Counted from the stretch's first letter, positions 35,931 to 45,156 are shown. The stretch is DNA of 64,000 bases from CAUVKI01 sp963552605 (GCA_963552605.1 CAUVKI010000002.1:36652-100651), one strand, 5' to 3'. The notes: a model not told the origin generated them from the letters alone. Numbers and translations are program-made.

Positions 35931-37457
35931 TCACATTCCCCAATATTTTTGGCAGGCGGATCTGTATCTTATGGCTTCAAGTATATCCTCTGATGATACA
36001 TTATCCCCGAACCTTAGGTCCGCAATGGTTCGTGCAATCTTCAAAACCCTATGGTAGCTTCTCATACTGAAATTATACCTTTTATATGCACTGTCCAACA
36101 CATCGGACGCTTCTTTGTCCAATTGGCAAAACTTTGAAATGAGTCTGCCGTCCATTTGACTGTTCGTAAAAATCTTGTGATTTTCAAAACGAGAAAGCTG
36201 AATTTTTCTTGCACTCTCCACTCGCTTGCGAATATCCCGACTGTTTTCGTCTGTCCGTCTTTCTTTTATCTCGGAAATAGGAACGGGCGAAAGCTCCACA
36301 TAGATGTCTATGCGATCCAAAAGCGGATTTGATACCCTATTAAGATAGTTGCGAATCCTCATCTGAGAGCAGGTGCATTCGTGAGTCGAGTCCCCAAAAT
36401 ATCCGCAAGGACACGGGTTCATTCCCGCTACAAGCATAAAATTTGCTAAATAATCCGCAGATTGGTTTACACGGGATATGTGCACAACTCCGTCCTCCAT
36501 AGGTTGTCTCAAAACTTCCAGAACATTCCTTGAAAATTCGGGGAGTTCATCTAAAAACAGCACTCCATTGTGAGCAAGACTGACTTCTCCCGGGTGCGGA
36601 TTTTTTCCTCCCCCTATTATAGACACATCGGACGCGGTATGGTGAGGGGAGCGAAACGGTCTTTCTCTCACGAGTCCGTCGGTTTTAAGATTTCCCGATA
36701 CACTGTATATTTTTGTAACCTCTATCGCTTCGTCAAACGACAGAGTCGGAAGAATGGTTGGAAATCTCTTGGCAGCCATAGTTTTTCCCGAACCGGGAGG
36801 TCCCACCATAAGCATATTATGTCCTCCCGCCGCCGCAATTTCCATAGCCCTCTTAAGCATTTTCTGACCTGTTATATCCGAAAAATCTACATCATATTCG
36901 GGTTCGGCTTCCGTTTCCTCCCTAAAATCACAGGGTGAAACAGCCGAAATTCCGTTAAGATTATCTACGAGTTCTTCCAAACTCCTTACGGGGATAATTT
37001 CCAAATCCGAAAAAACCGATGCTTCTTTGCGATTGTCATAAGGGATTACACAAGACCTTATCCCCGATTCCCTAAGGCTTATTATCATAGGAAGAATTCC
37101 CCTGACTCCGTACACTTGCCCTTCCAAAGAAAGTTCTCCCAAAAAACAGACTTTTTCTGAAATCTCGGTTTCAATCACTCCGCATGATCTTAAGATCCCG
37201 ACAGCTATTGCCAAATCCAATTGAGAACCCTCTTTTTTCAAACCCGCAGGAGCCAAATTAACTGTTATTCTTTGAAGAGGAAAATCGTATCCGCTGTTCT
37301 TAATCGCAGAGCGAACCCTTTCTTTGGCTTCCTTAATCGAGGTGTCTGCAAGCCCGACAATATTCATTGCCGGAATACCGTTTTGCAAATCCGTTTCCAC
37401 CACGCAGAGAGAACCCTCCATCCCGTTCAATATACAGGTCTGAACGCTGGAAACCAT
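35931..37457 (-). CDS. comM: Mg chelatase-like AAA+ protein ComM/YifB
   Basis: A 508-residue AAA+ protein. An N-terminal Lon-protease-like fold (about 1-170) precedes the ATPase with Walker A 'GPPGSGKTMAAKR' and a Walker B 'GVLFLDELPEF', plus the cysteine-bearing insert 'NPCPCGYFG'. ComM is a helicase that drives branch migration during natural transformation. Its pairing with dprA strengthens that reading. Of two adjacent ATGs, the second (37457) has the better spacing to GGAGG and overlaps the yraN stop by one base. Confidence 0.92.
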   Translation of the reverse strand: MVSSVQTCILNGMEGSLCVVETDLQNGIPAMNIVGLADTSIKEAKERVRSAIKNSGYDFPLQRITVNLAPAGLKKEGSQLDLAIAVGILRSCGVIETEISEKVCFLGELSLEGQVYGVRGILPMIISLRESGIRSCVIPYDNRKEASVFSDLEIIPVRSLEELVDNLNGISAVSPCDFREETEAEPEYDVDFSDITGQKMLKRAMEIAAAGGHNMLMVGPPGSGKTMAAKRFPTILPTLSFDEAIEVTKIYSVSGNLKTDGLVRERPFRSPHHTASDVSIIGGGKNPHPGEVSLAHNGVLFLDELPEFSRNVLEVLRQPMEDGVVHISRVNQSADYLANFMLVAGMNPCPCGYFGDSTHECTCSQMRIRNYLNRVSNPLLDRIDIYVELSPVPISEIKERRTDENSRDIRKRVESARKIQLSRFENHKIFTNSQMDGRLISKFCQLDKEASDVLDSAYKRYNFSMRSYHRVLKIARTIADLRFGDNVSSEDILEAIRYRSACQKYWGM

Positions 37458-37819
37458 CATTCCCTCCCGAATGCGTTTTCAATGTGCCGAATCGACTCGA
37501 TACTGCTCGGATACACCTCTATGATATCATAACGAAGCTGAAAATCCAAATTTTTCATCAGAATATACTCCATTGAAGTTGAAATAATTTTTTCACGCTT
37601 TCTGAAATCTACTGCTTCACAAGCCTCTCCATATCTCTTGCTTCTCCGGGTTTTTACCTCCAAAAAAACCAAATGGCTCTCCGGAGAAATCGCTATTATA
37701 TCTATTTCTCCATAAGAGCCGCGAAAATTCCTTTCCAATATCCTATAACCTTTTCCTTCCAAAAAGGAACAAGCCAACCTTTCGCCATAATCTCCGAGAT
37801 TTTTCGTATTATAACTCAT
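37457..37819 (-). CDS. YraN family endonuclease-like protein (UPF0102)
   Basis: A 120-residue protein with a predicted PD-(D/E)xK-like fold: 'LGDYGERLACSFLEGKGY' at the start, then 'GEIDIIA' and 'VFLEVKTR', which supply the Asp and E-x-K of the putative active site. UPF0102/YraN proteins resemble Holliday-junction resolvases, but no activity is firmly assigned. It lies between the ylqH-like gene (four-base overlap) and comM, so co-transfer with recombination genes is notable. Confidence 0.88.
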   Translation of the reverse strand: MSYNTKNLGDYGERLACSFLEGKGYRILERNFRGSYGEIDIIAISPESHLVFLEVKTRRSKRYGEACEAVDFRKREKIISTSMEYILMKNLDFQLRYDIIEVYPSSIESIRHIENAFGRE

Positions 37820-38100
37820 TTGAGCATATTCCTCTTGCGCTCGTCGGCGGAGTAGATATAAAAAATTATTTCAGCCACAGCCTGATAAAGTTCTTCCGGA
37901 ATTTCCTCGTTTATCTCCAACCCGAAAAGACTTTCCACAAGTTTTGAATCCTTATATACCGTTACATCATTTTTCTCGGCTTCGTCTATTATGCGCTCGG
38001 CAGTGCTGCCCTGACCTTTTGCCACAACTTTTGGTGCCGTATCTCCCGATTCGTATTGCAGAGCGACCGCTTTCTGCCTTTCCTCTTTTTTCTCTTCCAT
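37816..38100 (-). CDS. Free-standing FlhB C-terminal-domain protein (YlqH-like)
   Basis: A 94-residue protein matching the cytoplasmic FlhB domain from just after the NPTH cleavage site to the end. It starts with 'KAVALQYESGDTAP' where FlhB has 'FAVALKYDLEKKPAP', and ends with 'IPEELYQAVAEIIFYIYS' where FlhB has 'IPPELYEAVAEVLAYIYS'. It has no membrane part and no NPTH. It equals Bacillus subtilis YlqH in type and position. Such proteins can partly replace the cleaved FlhB fragment in other bacteria; the role here is unknown. Confidence 0.88.
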   Translation of the reverse strand: MEEKKEERQKAVALQYESGDTAPKVVAKGQGSTAERIIDEAEKNDVTVYKDSKLVESLFGLEINEEIPEELYQAVAEIIFYIYSADERKRNMLK

Positions 38101-38109
38101 ACCTTATCT

Positions 38110-39684
38110 TCACACTTTCATATCCAGAAAATAATTGGGTCGATCGGGATCCATGGGCAAATCTAAAATGGTCATACGCTTGTCAAATACAAACTCAATA
38201 TCCGAAACCTCATATCCGAGCTCATTGATTTTATTCTTTAGCACATCAATCCCCGAATCAAAAAAACGCAAGTCCTCTTCACGAACGGAAAGCCTTACAT
38301 TAAGCTTTTTTTGATGAAGTTTGCAAAACACTTTTACACTGCCCATATGATGGGTGTCCACATGGATCATTATATTTAAATTCTTCTTGTAGTCAACTTT
38401 TCCTTTTCCATTCTCGTCCACCAGATTTATAAATCCCTCTTCTTTTAGAGTTCGGGGACTTATAGGAAACGGCATAAAACTTAAGTTCCTGTTCATATCC
38501 GCAAGAAAATCCATTTTTTGCTGAAGTGCTTCCCTGTTTCCCGCATCCGGAAAAACCTTTTCAAGTGCACTCTGCACATTCTTATCGGAAAGAGATTTTG
38601 CAAGTTCTCCGGTAAGCTTTGACATATCCTTTGAGCTGTCCTTGAGTGCGAACAAATCAGGATTGTCCTTAATAAAATTGCTCACAGTTTTCAAATCTTT
38701 CACAAAAGATTGAGGCTTATCCACATACTCAAGCATCTGTTTCATATTCCCAAGGGTGTTGGGGATTTCATACTTTTTAAAAAACGCTGCCATTTTAGGC
38801 AATGTTTCTTTCAGGTTTGCTCGAGTTTCTTCCGAAAGCTTCGGCATAAACGCTTTCACTTCCTTTGAAACCTCTTTTAAGTCAACCGTGAGTTCGTCTT
38901 CAGATATAAGAACCCTATCAAAGGGAGTTTTTGAAAGAGTTTTATCCGATGTTGCATGAGAAGTTCTATCCTCCGAAGAAATTCTCAGCGTATCAGCCTC
39001 CGGCATCAATTCCCTAAGTTTAAGGGCGAGTTCCGTTGGTGTTTCCGCGCTCGTCAAAGCACCCGCTATTTTATCCGAGGGTATGCCGCTTCTCACTGCC
39101 AAATTGACCGCCTTGGCTATAGGTGAATCCGTATTTGCCAGCGCGGACTCCACAAATCTCGGAATATCCTGCCCCTTTAAGTTATGCATCACATCCTGCA
39201 TACTCTCCCTCACTATATAAACCTTTTCATTGTCCTGAAGATTTGTGAGGGTATCCATCTGCTCTGCGGTGTGCAAAAGCTCGGTTATAGCCTTTTCGTC
39301 TATCGGAAGTCCGAATTTCATCATATTTGAAATAAGTTCCATAGCCTTAGGGTCCTTATCAAGTCCCATTTGTCTTAGAAGACTGTTTACCGAGCCCTCG
39401 GAAATTTTACTACTAGATAGCGCCTGTGCGGTTTCTTCGGGAATGGGTCTTAACAAAACCTCATTTTGGTTATTTCCCGCAACCAAAAACGATACAACCT
39501 TACCCTGAAGATTTCCCATATGTCCTTGAAGTTTCGCCTCTATCTGTTGCTGTCTGAATTGCAGCTTCACGGAGCCTTGGGACTGTTCCAAGACCTTTGC
39601 TTTTATAACGGAGCCTTCTATAAGATTTATATCACTTGAAATTCTTGCTTGAAGCATTTGTGCCATTTGATTATCTATGCGCAC
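38110..39684 (-). CDS. Second FliK-like protein (YlqG-like)
   Basis: A 524-residue protein. An N-terminal region with a beta-barrel-like stretch ('GSVIKAKVLEQSQGSVKLQF') is followed by an all-helical central part ('LLRQMGLDKDPKAMELISNM'), and a C-terminal Flg_hook-like domain (about 425-515: 'NIMIHVDTHHMGSVKVFCKL', 'LNVRLSVREEDLRFF') as in FliK. It precedes the FlhB-like gene by nine bases, as ylqG precedes ylqH in Bacillus. The pairing copies the FliK-FlhB hook-length switch, but its target is unknown. Start GTG at 39684 after GGGAGGTG. Confidence 0.72.
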   Translation of the reverse strand: MRIDNQMAQMLQARISSDINLIEGSVIKAKVLEQSQGSVKLQFRQQQIEAKLQGHMGNLQGKVVSFLVAGNNQNEVLLRPIPEETAQALSSSKISEGSVNSLLRQMGLDKDPKAMELISNMMKFGLPIDEKAITELLHTAEQMDTLTNLQDNEKVYIVRESMQDVMHNLKGQDIPRFVESALANTDSPIAKAVNLAVRSGIPSDKIAGALTSAETPTELALKLRELMPEADTLRISSEDRTSHATSDKTLSKTPFDRVLISEDELTVDLKEVSKEVKAFMPKLSEETRANLKETLPKMAAFFKKYEIPNTLGNMKQMLEYVDKPQSFVKDLKTVSNFIKDNPDLFALKDSSKDMSKLTGELAKSLSDKNVQSALEKVFPDAGNREALQQKMDFLADMNRNLSFMPFPISPRTLKEEGFINLVDENGKGKVDYKKNLNIMIHVDTHHMGSVKVFCKLHQKKLNVRLSVREEDLRFFDSGIDVLKNKINELGYEVSDIEFVFDKRMTILDLPMDPDRPNYFLDMKV

Positions 39685-39688
39685 CCCA

Positions 39689-40300
39689 TCACCTCCCGAT
39701 TATCTTTCTTAAAAATTTCTCTCTATGCAAAGGCGACACACCTTTTTCAACTATTGCCTCTCTATGAAACCTCGTCCCGTAACCTTTATTCTTCGCTATG
39801 AAATATCCCGGATATTCCCTATCCCATAATTCACACTGCCTATCTCTCACCACTTTGGCAACAATCGATGCGCAGGCTATATTATATGAAATTAAATCCC
39901 CGTGAGTAATTGATCTTGAGGGAATATTCGGAATTTCCAATTTTTCATAATCAGATAAAACCAAATCTGGAAGAAATGTGGCTCCGCTTTTTGCCGTAAG
40001 CCCCTCCACCGCTCTCATCATTGCAAGGATTGCAGTCTTTTTTATATTTAACTCTTCTATCTCTTTCACAGTGCCTACGCCTATTCCGAAAGCCAAACAC
40101 TCTGAGATGATTTTTTCATACAAAACTTCTCTCTTCTTTGCGGAAAGTTTCTTGGAATCGGTAACTCCTTCTATCGACGAAAATTTGGGCATCACTACAC
40201 AGGCGGAATACACATCTCCGAATAAACACCCTCTCCCTACCTCATCAACCCCCGCTATTAAATCAAACTCGTTATATAAATCAAGTTCAGGACCGTACAA
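39689..40300 (-). CDS. rnhB: Ribonuclease HII
   Basis: A 203-residue RNase HII. The acidic active site is visible: 'GVDEVGRG' (Asp, Glu), 'TDSKKLSAKKRE', 'LPDLVLSD' and the conserved 'DLISYNIACASIVAKV'. It removes ribonucleotides from DNA and RNA primers. I start at a TTG at 40300, six bases after AAGGAG; the longer frame would begin at another TTG directly after the rbgA stop with no site. It lies between rbgA and the ylqG-like gene, as in Bacillus. Confidence 0.93.
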   Translation of the reverse strand: MYGPELDLYNEFDLIAGVDEVGRGCLFGDVYSACVVMPKFSSIEGVTDSKKLSAKKREVLYEKIISECLAFGIGVGTVKEIEELNIKKTAILAMMRAVEGLTAKSGATFLPDLVLSDYEKLEIPNIPSRSITHGDLISYNIACASIVAKVVRDRQCELWDREYPGYFIAKNKGYGTRFHREAIVEKGVSPLHREKFLRKIIGR

Positions 40301-40324
40301 TTTTTTCTCCTTAACAAAAAACAA

Positions 40325-41140
40325 TCAGGGTCTTTCAAGCGATATTCTTCCCAAATCTCCTTTCCTGAAGTCTGAAAGAAGTTTTATTGCGGCTCTTTCC
40401 CTATCGCAAAGTCCTCCCTTAAGAAGCATACCCCTCTTAAGAGCCAGCTCCTCAAGTACATTATAGGGTTCTTCTCTTTCATCTGTCAAGGCATATTTCC
40501 TAATCAAGGTGCGGGGAGAGAGCTCACGAATTATTTTTATCAGCTCCACAGCAAGAATTTCATTATCAAGCAGCTCGTCCTTTATTGCGTTCGTAAGAGC
40601 CAAGTGAAGCCCAACCGTCTCATCGTCAAACTTATGCCACAAAAGTCCGGGTGTATCCAATAAGTTTACACCAAAATCAGTACGCAACCACTGAATCTGC
40701 TTCGTTACTCCCGGACGATCGAAGGCTCTTAATCCCTTTCGATTGGCAAGCGTGTTTATAAGAGTGCTCTTTCCCACATTAGGAATTCCCACCACCATAA
40801 TGTTGATTTTTTTTGAAATTATTTTCATTCGCTTAGTCTTTAAAAATTCTACCAACGAACGAATTGCGCCTTGGTGTTTGAAAGAAAGAAGTGTAGCCAT
40901 TCCTTTGTCTTTCTCGATTTTTTTTATCCACTCATAATTTATTTTCTCATCAGCAAGGTCGCTCTTGTTTAAAACCGTTATAAGTTTGTTCCTAGGAAAA
41001 ATTTCTCTTATAATCGGATTTTCACTACTCACAGGAATTCTTGCATCTCTCAACTCAAGCACAAAATCCACCACCGATGCGGATTTTCTTAAGGACTCCG
41101 CAGTTTTTTTCATATGCCCCGGGAACCACTGTATTTGCAT
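40325..41140 (-). CDS. rbgA: 50S ribosome assembly GTPase RbgA (YlqF)
   Basis: A 271-residue circularly permuted GTPase: G4 'NKSD' at 58-61 comes before G1 'GIPNVGKS' at 118-125 and G3 'DTPG' at 162-165. An ANTAR-like C-terminal domain follows. It acts late in 50S assembly near the position of L16. It starts 14 bases after the rplS terminator and relies on read-through or a promoter I cannot see. A perfect AGGAGG lies before the ATG. Confidence 0.95.
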   Translation of the reverse strand: MQIQWFPGHMKKTAESLRKSASVVDFVLELRDARIPVSSENPIIREIFPRNKLITVLNKSDLADEKINYEWIKKIEKDKGMATLLSFKHQGAIRSLVEFLKTKRMKIISKKINIMVVGIPNVGKSTLINTLANRKGLRAFDRPGVTKQIQWLRTDFGVNLLDTPGLLWHKFDDETVGLHLALTNAIKDELLDNEILAVELIKIIRELSPRTLIRKYALTDEREEPYNVLEELALKRGMLLKGGLCDRERAAIKLLSDFRKGDLGRISLERP

Positions 41141-41153
41141 AAAAACCTCCTAA

Positions 41154-41178
41154 TAAAAAAAGAGACCTGAAGTCTCCT
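41154..41178 (-). terminator. Intrinsic terminator after rplS
   Basis: On the minus strand a 7-bp stem (41178-41172 with 41166-41160, one G-U pair) with a five-base loop is followed by seven T residues. It begins right after the rplS stop and ends just before the rbgA ribosome binding site. It probably lowers rbgA expression relative to the ribosomal protein genes, as the equivalent site does in Bacillus. Confidence 0.75.
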
Positions 41179-41526
41179 TTAATAACTCTGTTTTTCTCTT
41201 ACCTTAGCAGCCTTACCCTGTCTGTCTCTCAGATAGAACAATCTTGCTCGACGCACACGCCCTCTTCTAAGCACCGTAATCTTTGCTATGCGTGTGGAAT
41301 GAATGGGAAAATCTCTTTCAACGCCCACGCCGTAAGAAAGTCTCCTGACCGTAAAAGTTTTTTTCGAGCCGTGCCCCTGAATTTTGATTATGGTTCCCTC
41401 ATATGCCTGAATTCTTTCTCTTGTTCCTTCCACCACTCGATAATCCACTCTCACGGTATCTCCCACTCTGAAATCGGGAAGATCCTTCTTGAGCTGCTCA
41501 TCTTCAATTTTTCTTAGGATATCCAC
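41179..41526 (-). CDS. rplS: Ribosomal protein L19
   Basis: A 115-residue L19, full length ('[20 protein letters not shown]', '[18 protein letters not shown]', '[18 protein letters not shown]'). It sits at the interface between the ribosomal subunits. The start is a GTG at 41526 with AAAGGAGGG upstream. It ends the rpsP-khpA-rimM-trmD-rplS group. Confidence 0.97.
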   Translation of the reverse strand: MDILRKIEDEQLKKDLPDFRVGDTVRVDYRVVEGTRERIQAYEGTIIKIQGHGSKKTFTVRRLSYGVGVERDFPIHSTRIAKITVLRRGRVRRARLFYLRDRQGKAAKVREKQSY

Positions 41527-41550
41527 TTTCTCCCTCCTTTCTTTTAAAAC

Positions 41551-42249
41551 TCAGTCTCTTTTGGTATGCTCCGTCTCATAACGAAGCCACAAATCACCAC
41601 GTTTTTTTCTGGTATTCTCAAGCGACATATTATGCCGCCACTTTTCTATTTCTTTGTGATTGCCGTTTAACAACACCTCCGGCACCTTAGACCCCCTGAA
41701 AGTTTCAGGCCTTGTGTACTGCGGGTACTCAAGAAGTCCGTCAGAAAAAGATTCTTCGGCATAGGATTTTTCACTTTTAAGAACGCCCGGAAGAAGTCTT
41801 GCCGTCGCTTCAATCACCGCCATTGCCGCAACCTCTCCGCCCGTCATAACAAAATCTCCTATTGAAAGTTCCTCGTCCACATAATTTTCAATCACCCTCT
41901 CGTCCACTCCCTCATAATGCCCGCAAAGCAGAACCAACCGTTCCTCTTTTGAGAGTTTTAGAGCCTCCGTCTGATTGAAAATTTTCCCTTGGGGTGAAAG
42001 ATATATCACCCTCGCATTATCCGTATTCACACTTTCAAGACATCTGACTATCGGCTCGGCGGACATCACCATTCCCAATCCCCCGCCATATGGATAATCA
42101 TCAACTTTATGATGCTTATTCAAGCTGAAATCTCGGATATTCACAGCCTCCAACTCCAAAATCTTCCTCGCCCTTGCTCTTCCGATTATGCTCCAATCGA
42201 AAAAACTTTGAAAGAGTTCAGGAAAAAGAGTAAGAACCTTAAATATCAT
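41551..42249 (-). CDS. trmD: tRNA (guanine-N1)-methyltransferase TrmD
   Basis: A 232-residue SPOUT methyltransferase. The knotted SAM site is seen in 'LLCGHYEGVDERV' and 'SIGDFVMTGGEVAAM'. It methylates G37 next to the anticodon of tRNAs for Leu, Pro and Arg and so keeps the reading frame. It overlaps rimM by four bases (ATGA) and is followed by rplS. Confidence 0.96.
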   Translation of the reverse strand: MIFKVLTLFPELFQSFFDWSIIGRARARKILELEAVNIRDFSLNKHHKVDDYPYGGGLGMVMSAEPIVRCLESVNTDNARVIYLSPQGKIFNQTEALKLSKEERLVLLCGHYEGVDERVIENYVDEELSIGDFVMTGGEVAAMAVIEATARLLPGVLKSEKSYAEESFSDGLLEYPQYTRPETFRGSKVPEVLLNGNHKEIEKWRHNMSLENTRKKRGDLWLRYETEHTKRD

Positions 42250-42770
42250 TCCCTGATTCCCTCTATCAGTTTCACATCTACCCGTCTTTTCTCAATGTCC
42301 ACACTCAATATAAACTCTTTCACGGCAGGTATCATAAAGCGATTCTCCTCACATCTCACAACATAGCAATCATTCGCATATCCTGAATAGATATCCTCTA
42401 TCTCTCCTATGGACTCGCCGTTCTCATATACCGAGCAGCCTATAAGATCGGAAATAAAATATTGATCCTTTGAAAGCTTTATCCTATCCTCGTCCGAAAC
42501 ATAGAGAATACTTCCGATGAAAGGTTTCGCCTCATCAATCGTCTTGATTTCCTCAAATCTTAACACCGCCATATTCTTCACTATTGATGCACAAACCAAG
42601 TCGAGTTCTTTCATATCCTCCCCCAAAAAACACTTCTTAAGCTTTTTGAAACGCTTAAGGTTATCCGTAAGAGGATAAAACTTCAATGCCCCATCCAATC
42701 CATGCGTGGAAACAGCTTCTCCCACGGCGGTGTAACCGGTCATTTGAAAATCAGTCAAGGATTTCGACAT
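42246..42770 (-). CDS. rimM: 16S rRNA processing protein RimM
   Basis: A 174-residue RimM: N-terminal barrel ('AVGEAVSTHGLDGALKFYPL', with the G-x-x-G-x-x-G pattern) and C-terminal PRC barrel ('LIGCSVYENGESIGEIEDIY', 'FMIPAVKEFILSVD'). It helps mature the 30S head through binding S19. It overlaps khpA by 20 bases and trmD by 4. Later in-frame ATGs have no ribosome binding site. Confidence 0.94.
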   Translation of the reverse strand: MSKSLTDFQMTGYTAVGEAVSTHGLDGALKFYPLTDNLKRFKKLKKCFLGEDMKELDLVCASIVKNMAVLRFEEIKTIDEAKPFIGSILYVSDEDRIKLSKDQYFISDLIGCSVYENGESIGEIEDIYSGYANDCYVVRCEENRFMIPAVKEFILSVDIEKRRVDVKLIEGIRE

Positions 42771-42981
42771 TCACTCTCTTTCCGGTCTTTATAGCTGCGG
42801 ACTTGACTATCGTGCGAATAGCTTTAGCAATTCTTCCCTGCTTACCTATGACTTTTCCCATATCCTCCTGAGCGCACCTCAACTCGATAACGACTTCACC
42901 TTCTTCTTCTCTCTCGGAGATGGAAACCTTTTCAGGGTCGTCCACCAATCTCTTCGCAATGAATTCAACTAACTCTCCCAT
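42751..42981 (-). CDS. khpA: KH-domain RNA-binding protein KhpA (YlqC)
   Basis: A 76-residue KH-domain protein with the GxxG loop in 'GKVIGKQGRIAKAIR'. KhpA, alone or with KhpB, binds many RNAs and affects cell division and elongation in Firmicutes. The start is the ATG at 42981, which follows AAGGAGG; a longer frame has no support. It sits between rpsP and rimM, its standard place. Confidence 0.94.
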   Translation of the reverse strand: MGELVEFIAKRLVDDPEKVSISEREEEGEVVIELRCAQEDMGKVIGKQGRIAKAIRTIVKSAAIKTGKRVNVEILD

Positions 42982-43000
42982 AATGTCCTCCTTAAAAATT

Positions 43001-43243
43001 CTACAAAATACCCTTGTTCTTGAACAATCTCTCCACAGTATCCGTAGGCTTTGCACCGTTGGATATCCAGTTTTTTGCCTTTTCCTCATCTACCTTAACC
43101 GTTTTCGGCTCGGTAAGCGGGTCATAGTACCCGATTTCCTCTATAAACCTGCCGTTTTGAGCCGTGCGTGAATCCGCCACTATTATGCGATAGAAAGGAT
43201 TTTTCTTTGCACCCATCCTTCTCAGTCTGATCTTTACTGCCAT
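43001..43243 (-). CDS. rpsP: Ribosomal protein S16
   Basis: An 80-residue S16 ('[20 protein letters not shown]', '[20 protein letters not shown]'). It stabilises the 16S rRNA 5' domain. The start ATG at 43243 follows GAGAGGAGGTG; the frame extends upstream without a site. It follows ffh by 22 bases. Confidence 0.97.
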   Translation of the reverse strand: MAVKIRLRRMGAKKNPFYRIIVADSRTAQNGRFIEEIGYYDPLTEPKTVKVDEEKAKNWISNGAKPTDTVERLFKNKGIL

Positions 43244-43265
43244 TCTTTCACCTCCTCTCAAGTGC

Positions 43266-44615
43266 TTACATAAACGGAAACTTCAAAGCCTTTTTTCCGA
43301 ACCCCTTAATACCTTTGCCTGTCAGAGAAGACATCTTCTTCATCATCTTTTTGGTTTCCCGAAACTGTTTGAGAAGTTGATTTACTTCCTGAATTTTAGT
43401 TCCGCTTCCCAAAGCGATACGCTTTTTTCTGCTTGCGTCTATGATATCCGGATTAAAACGCTCCTTGGGAGTCATAGATTGGATTATGCACTCAAGCTTC
43501 ACTATCTCCTTATCACTTACGGAGATATTTTTAAGCATTTTGTTATCCACTCCGGGCATCATTCCTATAAGTTGATCTATCGGACCAAGTTTTTTCATCT
43601 CGCCTATCTGAGTCAGAAAATCCTCCAGCGTAAAAGACGCTTCTCGAAGTTTTTTCTCCATTTCGGCAGCCTTTTTTCTGTCGAGATTTTCCTCAGCTTT
43701 TTCTATAAGACTCAGGACATCACCCATTCCCAAAATTCTTGAGGCAATCCTGTCCGGATGGAAAATTTCAAGCTTATCCGTTTTTTCTCCTGCGGAAACA
43801 AATTTAATCGGCACATCCGTCACCGCACGCAAAGACAATGCCGCTCCCCCTCTTGCATCTCCGTCAAGCTTTGTTAAGATCACGCCGGTAAGCTCCAATG
43901 TCTGACCGAACGCCTCAGCCACATTCACGGCATCCTGACCTGTCATCGAATCAAGCACCAAAAAAGTTTCCGTCGGCTCGGTTTCTCTTGAAATATTTTT
44001 TATCTCCTCCATCATAGACTCGTCTATATGGAGTCTTCCGGCAGTGTCGATTATCAGGACATCGTTATGATTTTCCTTGGCATGAGCCAGAGCTTTCTTT
44101 GCAATATCCACAGGGTCTACCTTATCTCCCAATGAAAACACGGGAACACCAACTCTCTCACCCACGACCTCAAGCTGTTTTATTGCCGCGGGACGATATA
44201 CATCGCACGCCGCAAGAAGCGGTCTTTTATGATCTTTTTTGAGAAGCGCCGCAAGTTTTCCGGTAGTGGTTGTCTTTCCCGCTCCCTGCAATCCGCACAT
44301 CAATATGACTGTCGGGGGTTTGGGGCTTATATTAAGCTTCGCCTCATCTTTTCCCATAAGAGAGATAAGCTCTTCATTCACAATCTTGATAATCTGCTGT
44401 CCGGGGGTAAGGCTCTCCATAACCTCGCTTCCGATCGCCCGTTCTTTGACGGCTGCAACAAAGTTTTTCACAACTTTAAAATTCACATCGGCTTCAAGCA
44501 GCGCAAGCTTTACCTCTCTCATAGCTTCATTGACATCTTTTTCAGAGACTTTTCCCTTTCCTCTAAGCTTATTCATAGTCTGCTGAAGTCTATCCGAAAG
44601 CGACTCAAAAATCAT
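43266..44615 (-). CDS. ffh: Signal recognition particle protein Ffh
   Basis: A 449-residue Ffh: N domain, G domain ('[15 protein letters not shown]', '[11 protein letters not shown]', '[13 protein letters not shown]'), and the Met-rich M domain (about 300-449, '[14 protein letters not shown]', '[19 protein letters not shown]') that binds signal peptides and 4.5S RNA. It overlaps ylxM by 11 bases. The SRP RNA gene and ftsY are not in the window. Confidence 0.97.
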   Translation of the reverse strand: MIFESLSDRLQQTMNKLRGKGKVSEKDVNEAMREVKLALLEADVNFKVVKNFVAAVKERAIGSEVMESLTPGQQIIKIVNEELISLMGKDEAKLNISPKPPTVILMCGLQGAGKTTTTGKLAALLKKDHKRPLLAACDVYRPAAIKQLEVVGERVGVPVFSLGDKVDPVDIAKKALAHAKENHNDVLIIDTAGRLHIDESMMEEIKNISRETEPTETFLVLDSMTGQDAVNVAEAFGQTLELTGVILTKLDGDARGGAALSLRAVTDVPIKFVSAGEKTDKLEIFHPDRIASRILGMGDVLSLIEKAEENLDRKKAAEMEKKLREASFTLEDFLTQIGEMKKLGPIDQLIGMMPGVDNKMLKNISVSDKEIVKLECIIQSMTPKERFNPDIIDASRKKRIALGSGTKIQEVNQLLKQFRETKKMMKKMSSLTGKGIKGFGKKALKFPFM

Positions 44616-44952
44616 CAGGTATCCCCTCCTCCTCTATATCATCAAGCAAATTCTCAATTCCTTCAAGCTTATCTTTAAGCTCATCAAGAGCCTTTCTTAG
44701 TTTTGGTATTATTTTTCTCTCCGCTTCAAACCTCGCAACGAGTCCTAACTTTTTTTCATAGTTCTCAAGATTTTTCTCCCCCCGCTTCAAGGTTTCAAAC
44801 ACGGTCTGCTTGGATACCGAAAGAAAATCCCCTATCTCGTTTATAGAAAAGTCTTCCAAATAATAAAGCTCCACCGTCCGCTTTTGAGACTCGCTCAACA
44901 GATTTCCGTAGAAATCATAAAGCTTACCGAATTTTAAAACATCTTCAATCAT
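44605..44952 (-). CDS. ylxM: Putative helix-turn-helix protein YlxM
   Basis: A 115-residue protein of the YlxM/p13 family with a sigma-region-4-like helix-turn-helix ('FSINEIGDFLSVSKQTVFET' near residue 40) and a C-terminal coiled coil ('LRKALDELKDKLEGIENLLD'). In Streptococcus it stimulates Ffh activity. It is the first gene of the ffh transcript and has its own promoter. The ATG at 44952 follows GGAGAGG; an upstream extension lies in the leader. Confidence 0.93.
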   Translation of the reverse strand: MIEDVLKFGKLYDFYGNLLSESQKRTVELYYLEDFSINEIGDFLSVSKQTVFETLKRGEKNLENYEKKLGLVARFEAERKIIPKLRKALDELKDKLEGIENLLDDIEEEGIPDDF

Positions 44953-44967
44953 AACCTCTCCAAATAA

Positions 44968-44994
44968 AAAGGTCTTGCGTATCACTTGACCTCT
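44968..44994 (-). promoter_or_regulatory. 5' leader hairpin of the ylxM-ffh transcript
   Basis: On the minus strand AGAGGTC (44994-44988) can pair with GACCTTT (44974-44968), seven pairs with one G-U and a 13-base loop. Further T residues follow, so it resembles a weak terminator placed at the very start of the transcript. The first paired base is about four bases after the -10 box. The ribosome binding site lies just downstream. It may protect the 5' end or attenuate transcription. Confidence 0.4.
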
Positions 44995-44997
44995 TAG

Positions 44998-45025
44998 AGT
45001 ATAGAATAATTTTAAAATTTGTCAA
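44998..45025 (-). promoter_or_regulatory. SigA-type promoter of ylxM-ffh
   Basis: The minus strand reads TTGACA (45025-45020), 16 bases, then TATACT (45003-44998). It is close to consensus and directs transcription into ylxM, ffh, rpsP and the following genes. Confidence 0.75.
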
Positions 45026-45117
45026 CTGTTTTCAATTTTTTTTGCCAAAACGATAAGTCGTAAAATTACATGCAAAAAATTTTCAAAAAGCTTCCGTGTG
45101 ACAAGTCAAGCTTTTCC

Positions 45118-45146
45118 TTGCTGTAAAAAAAAAGTTGTGTTATAAT
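45118..45146 (+). promoter_or_regulatory. SigA-type promoter of yajC-secDF
   Basis: TTGCTG (45118-45123), 17 bases, then TATAAT (45141-45146). The -10 is perfect and the -35 weak. It lies about 93 bases downstream of the divergent ylxM promoter and begins the plus-strand operon that runs to leuS. Confidence 0.72.
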
Positions 45147-45156
45147 CACCGAGTTA

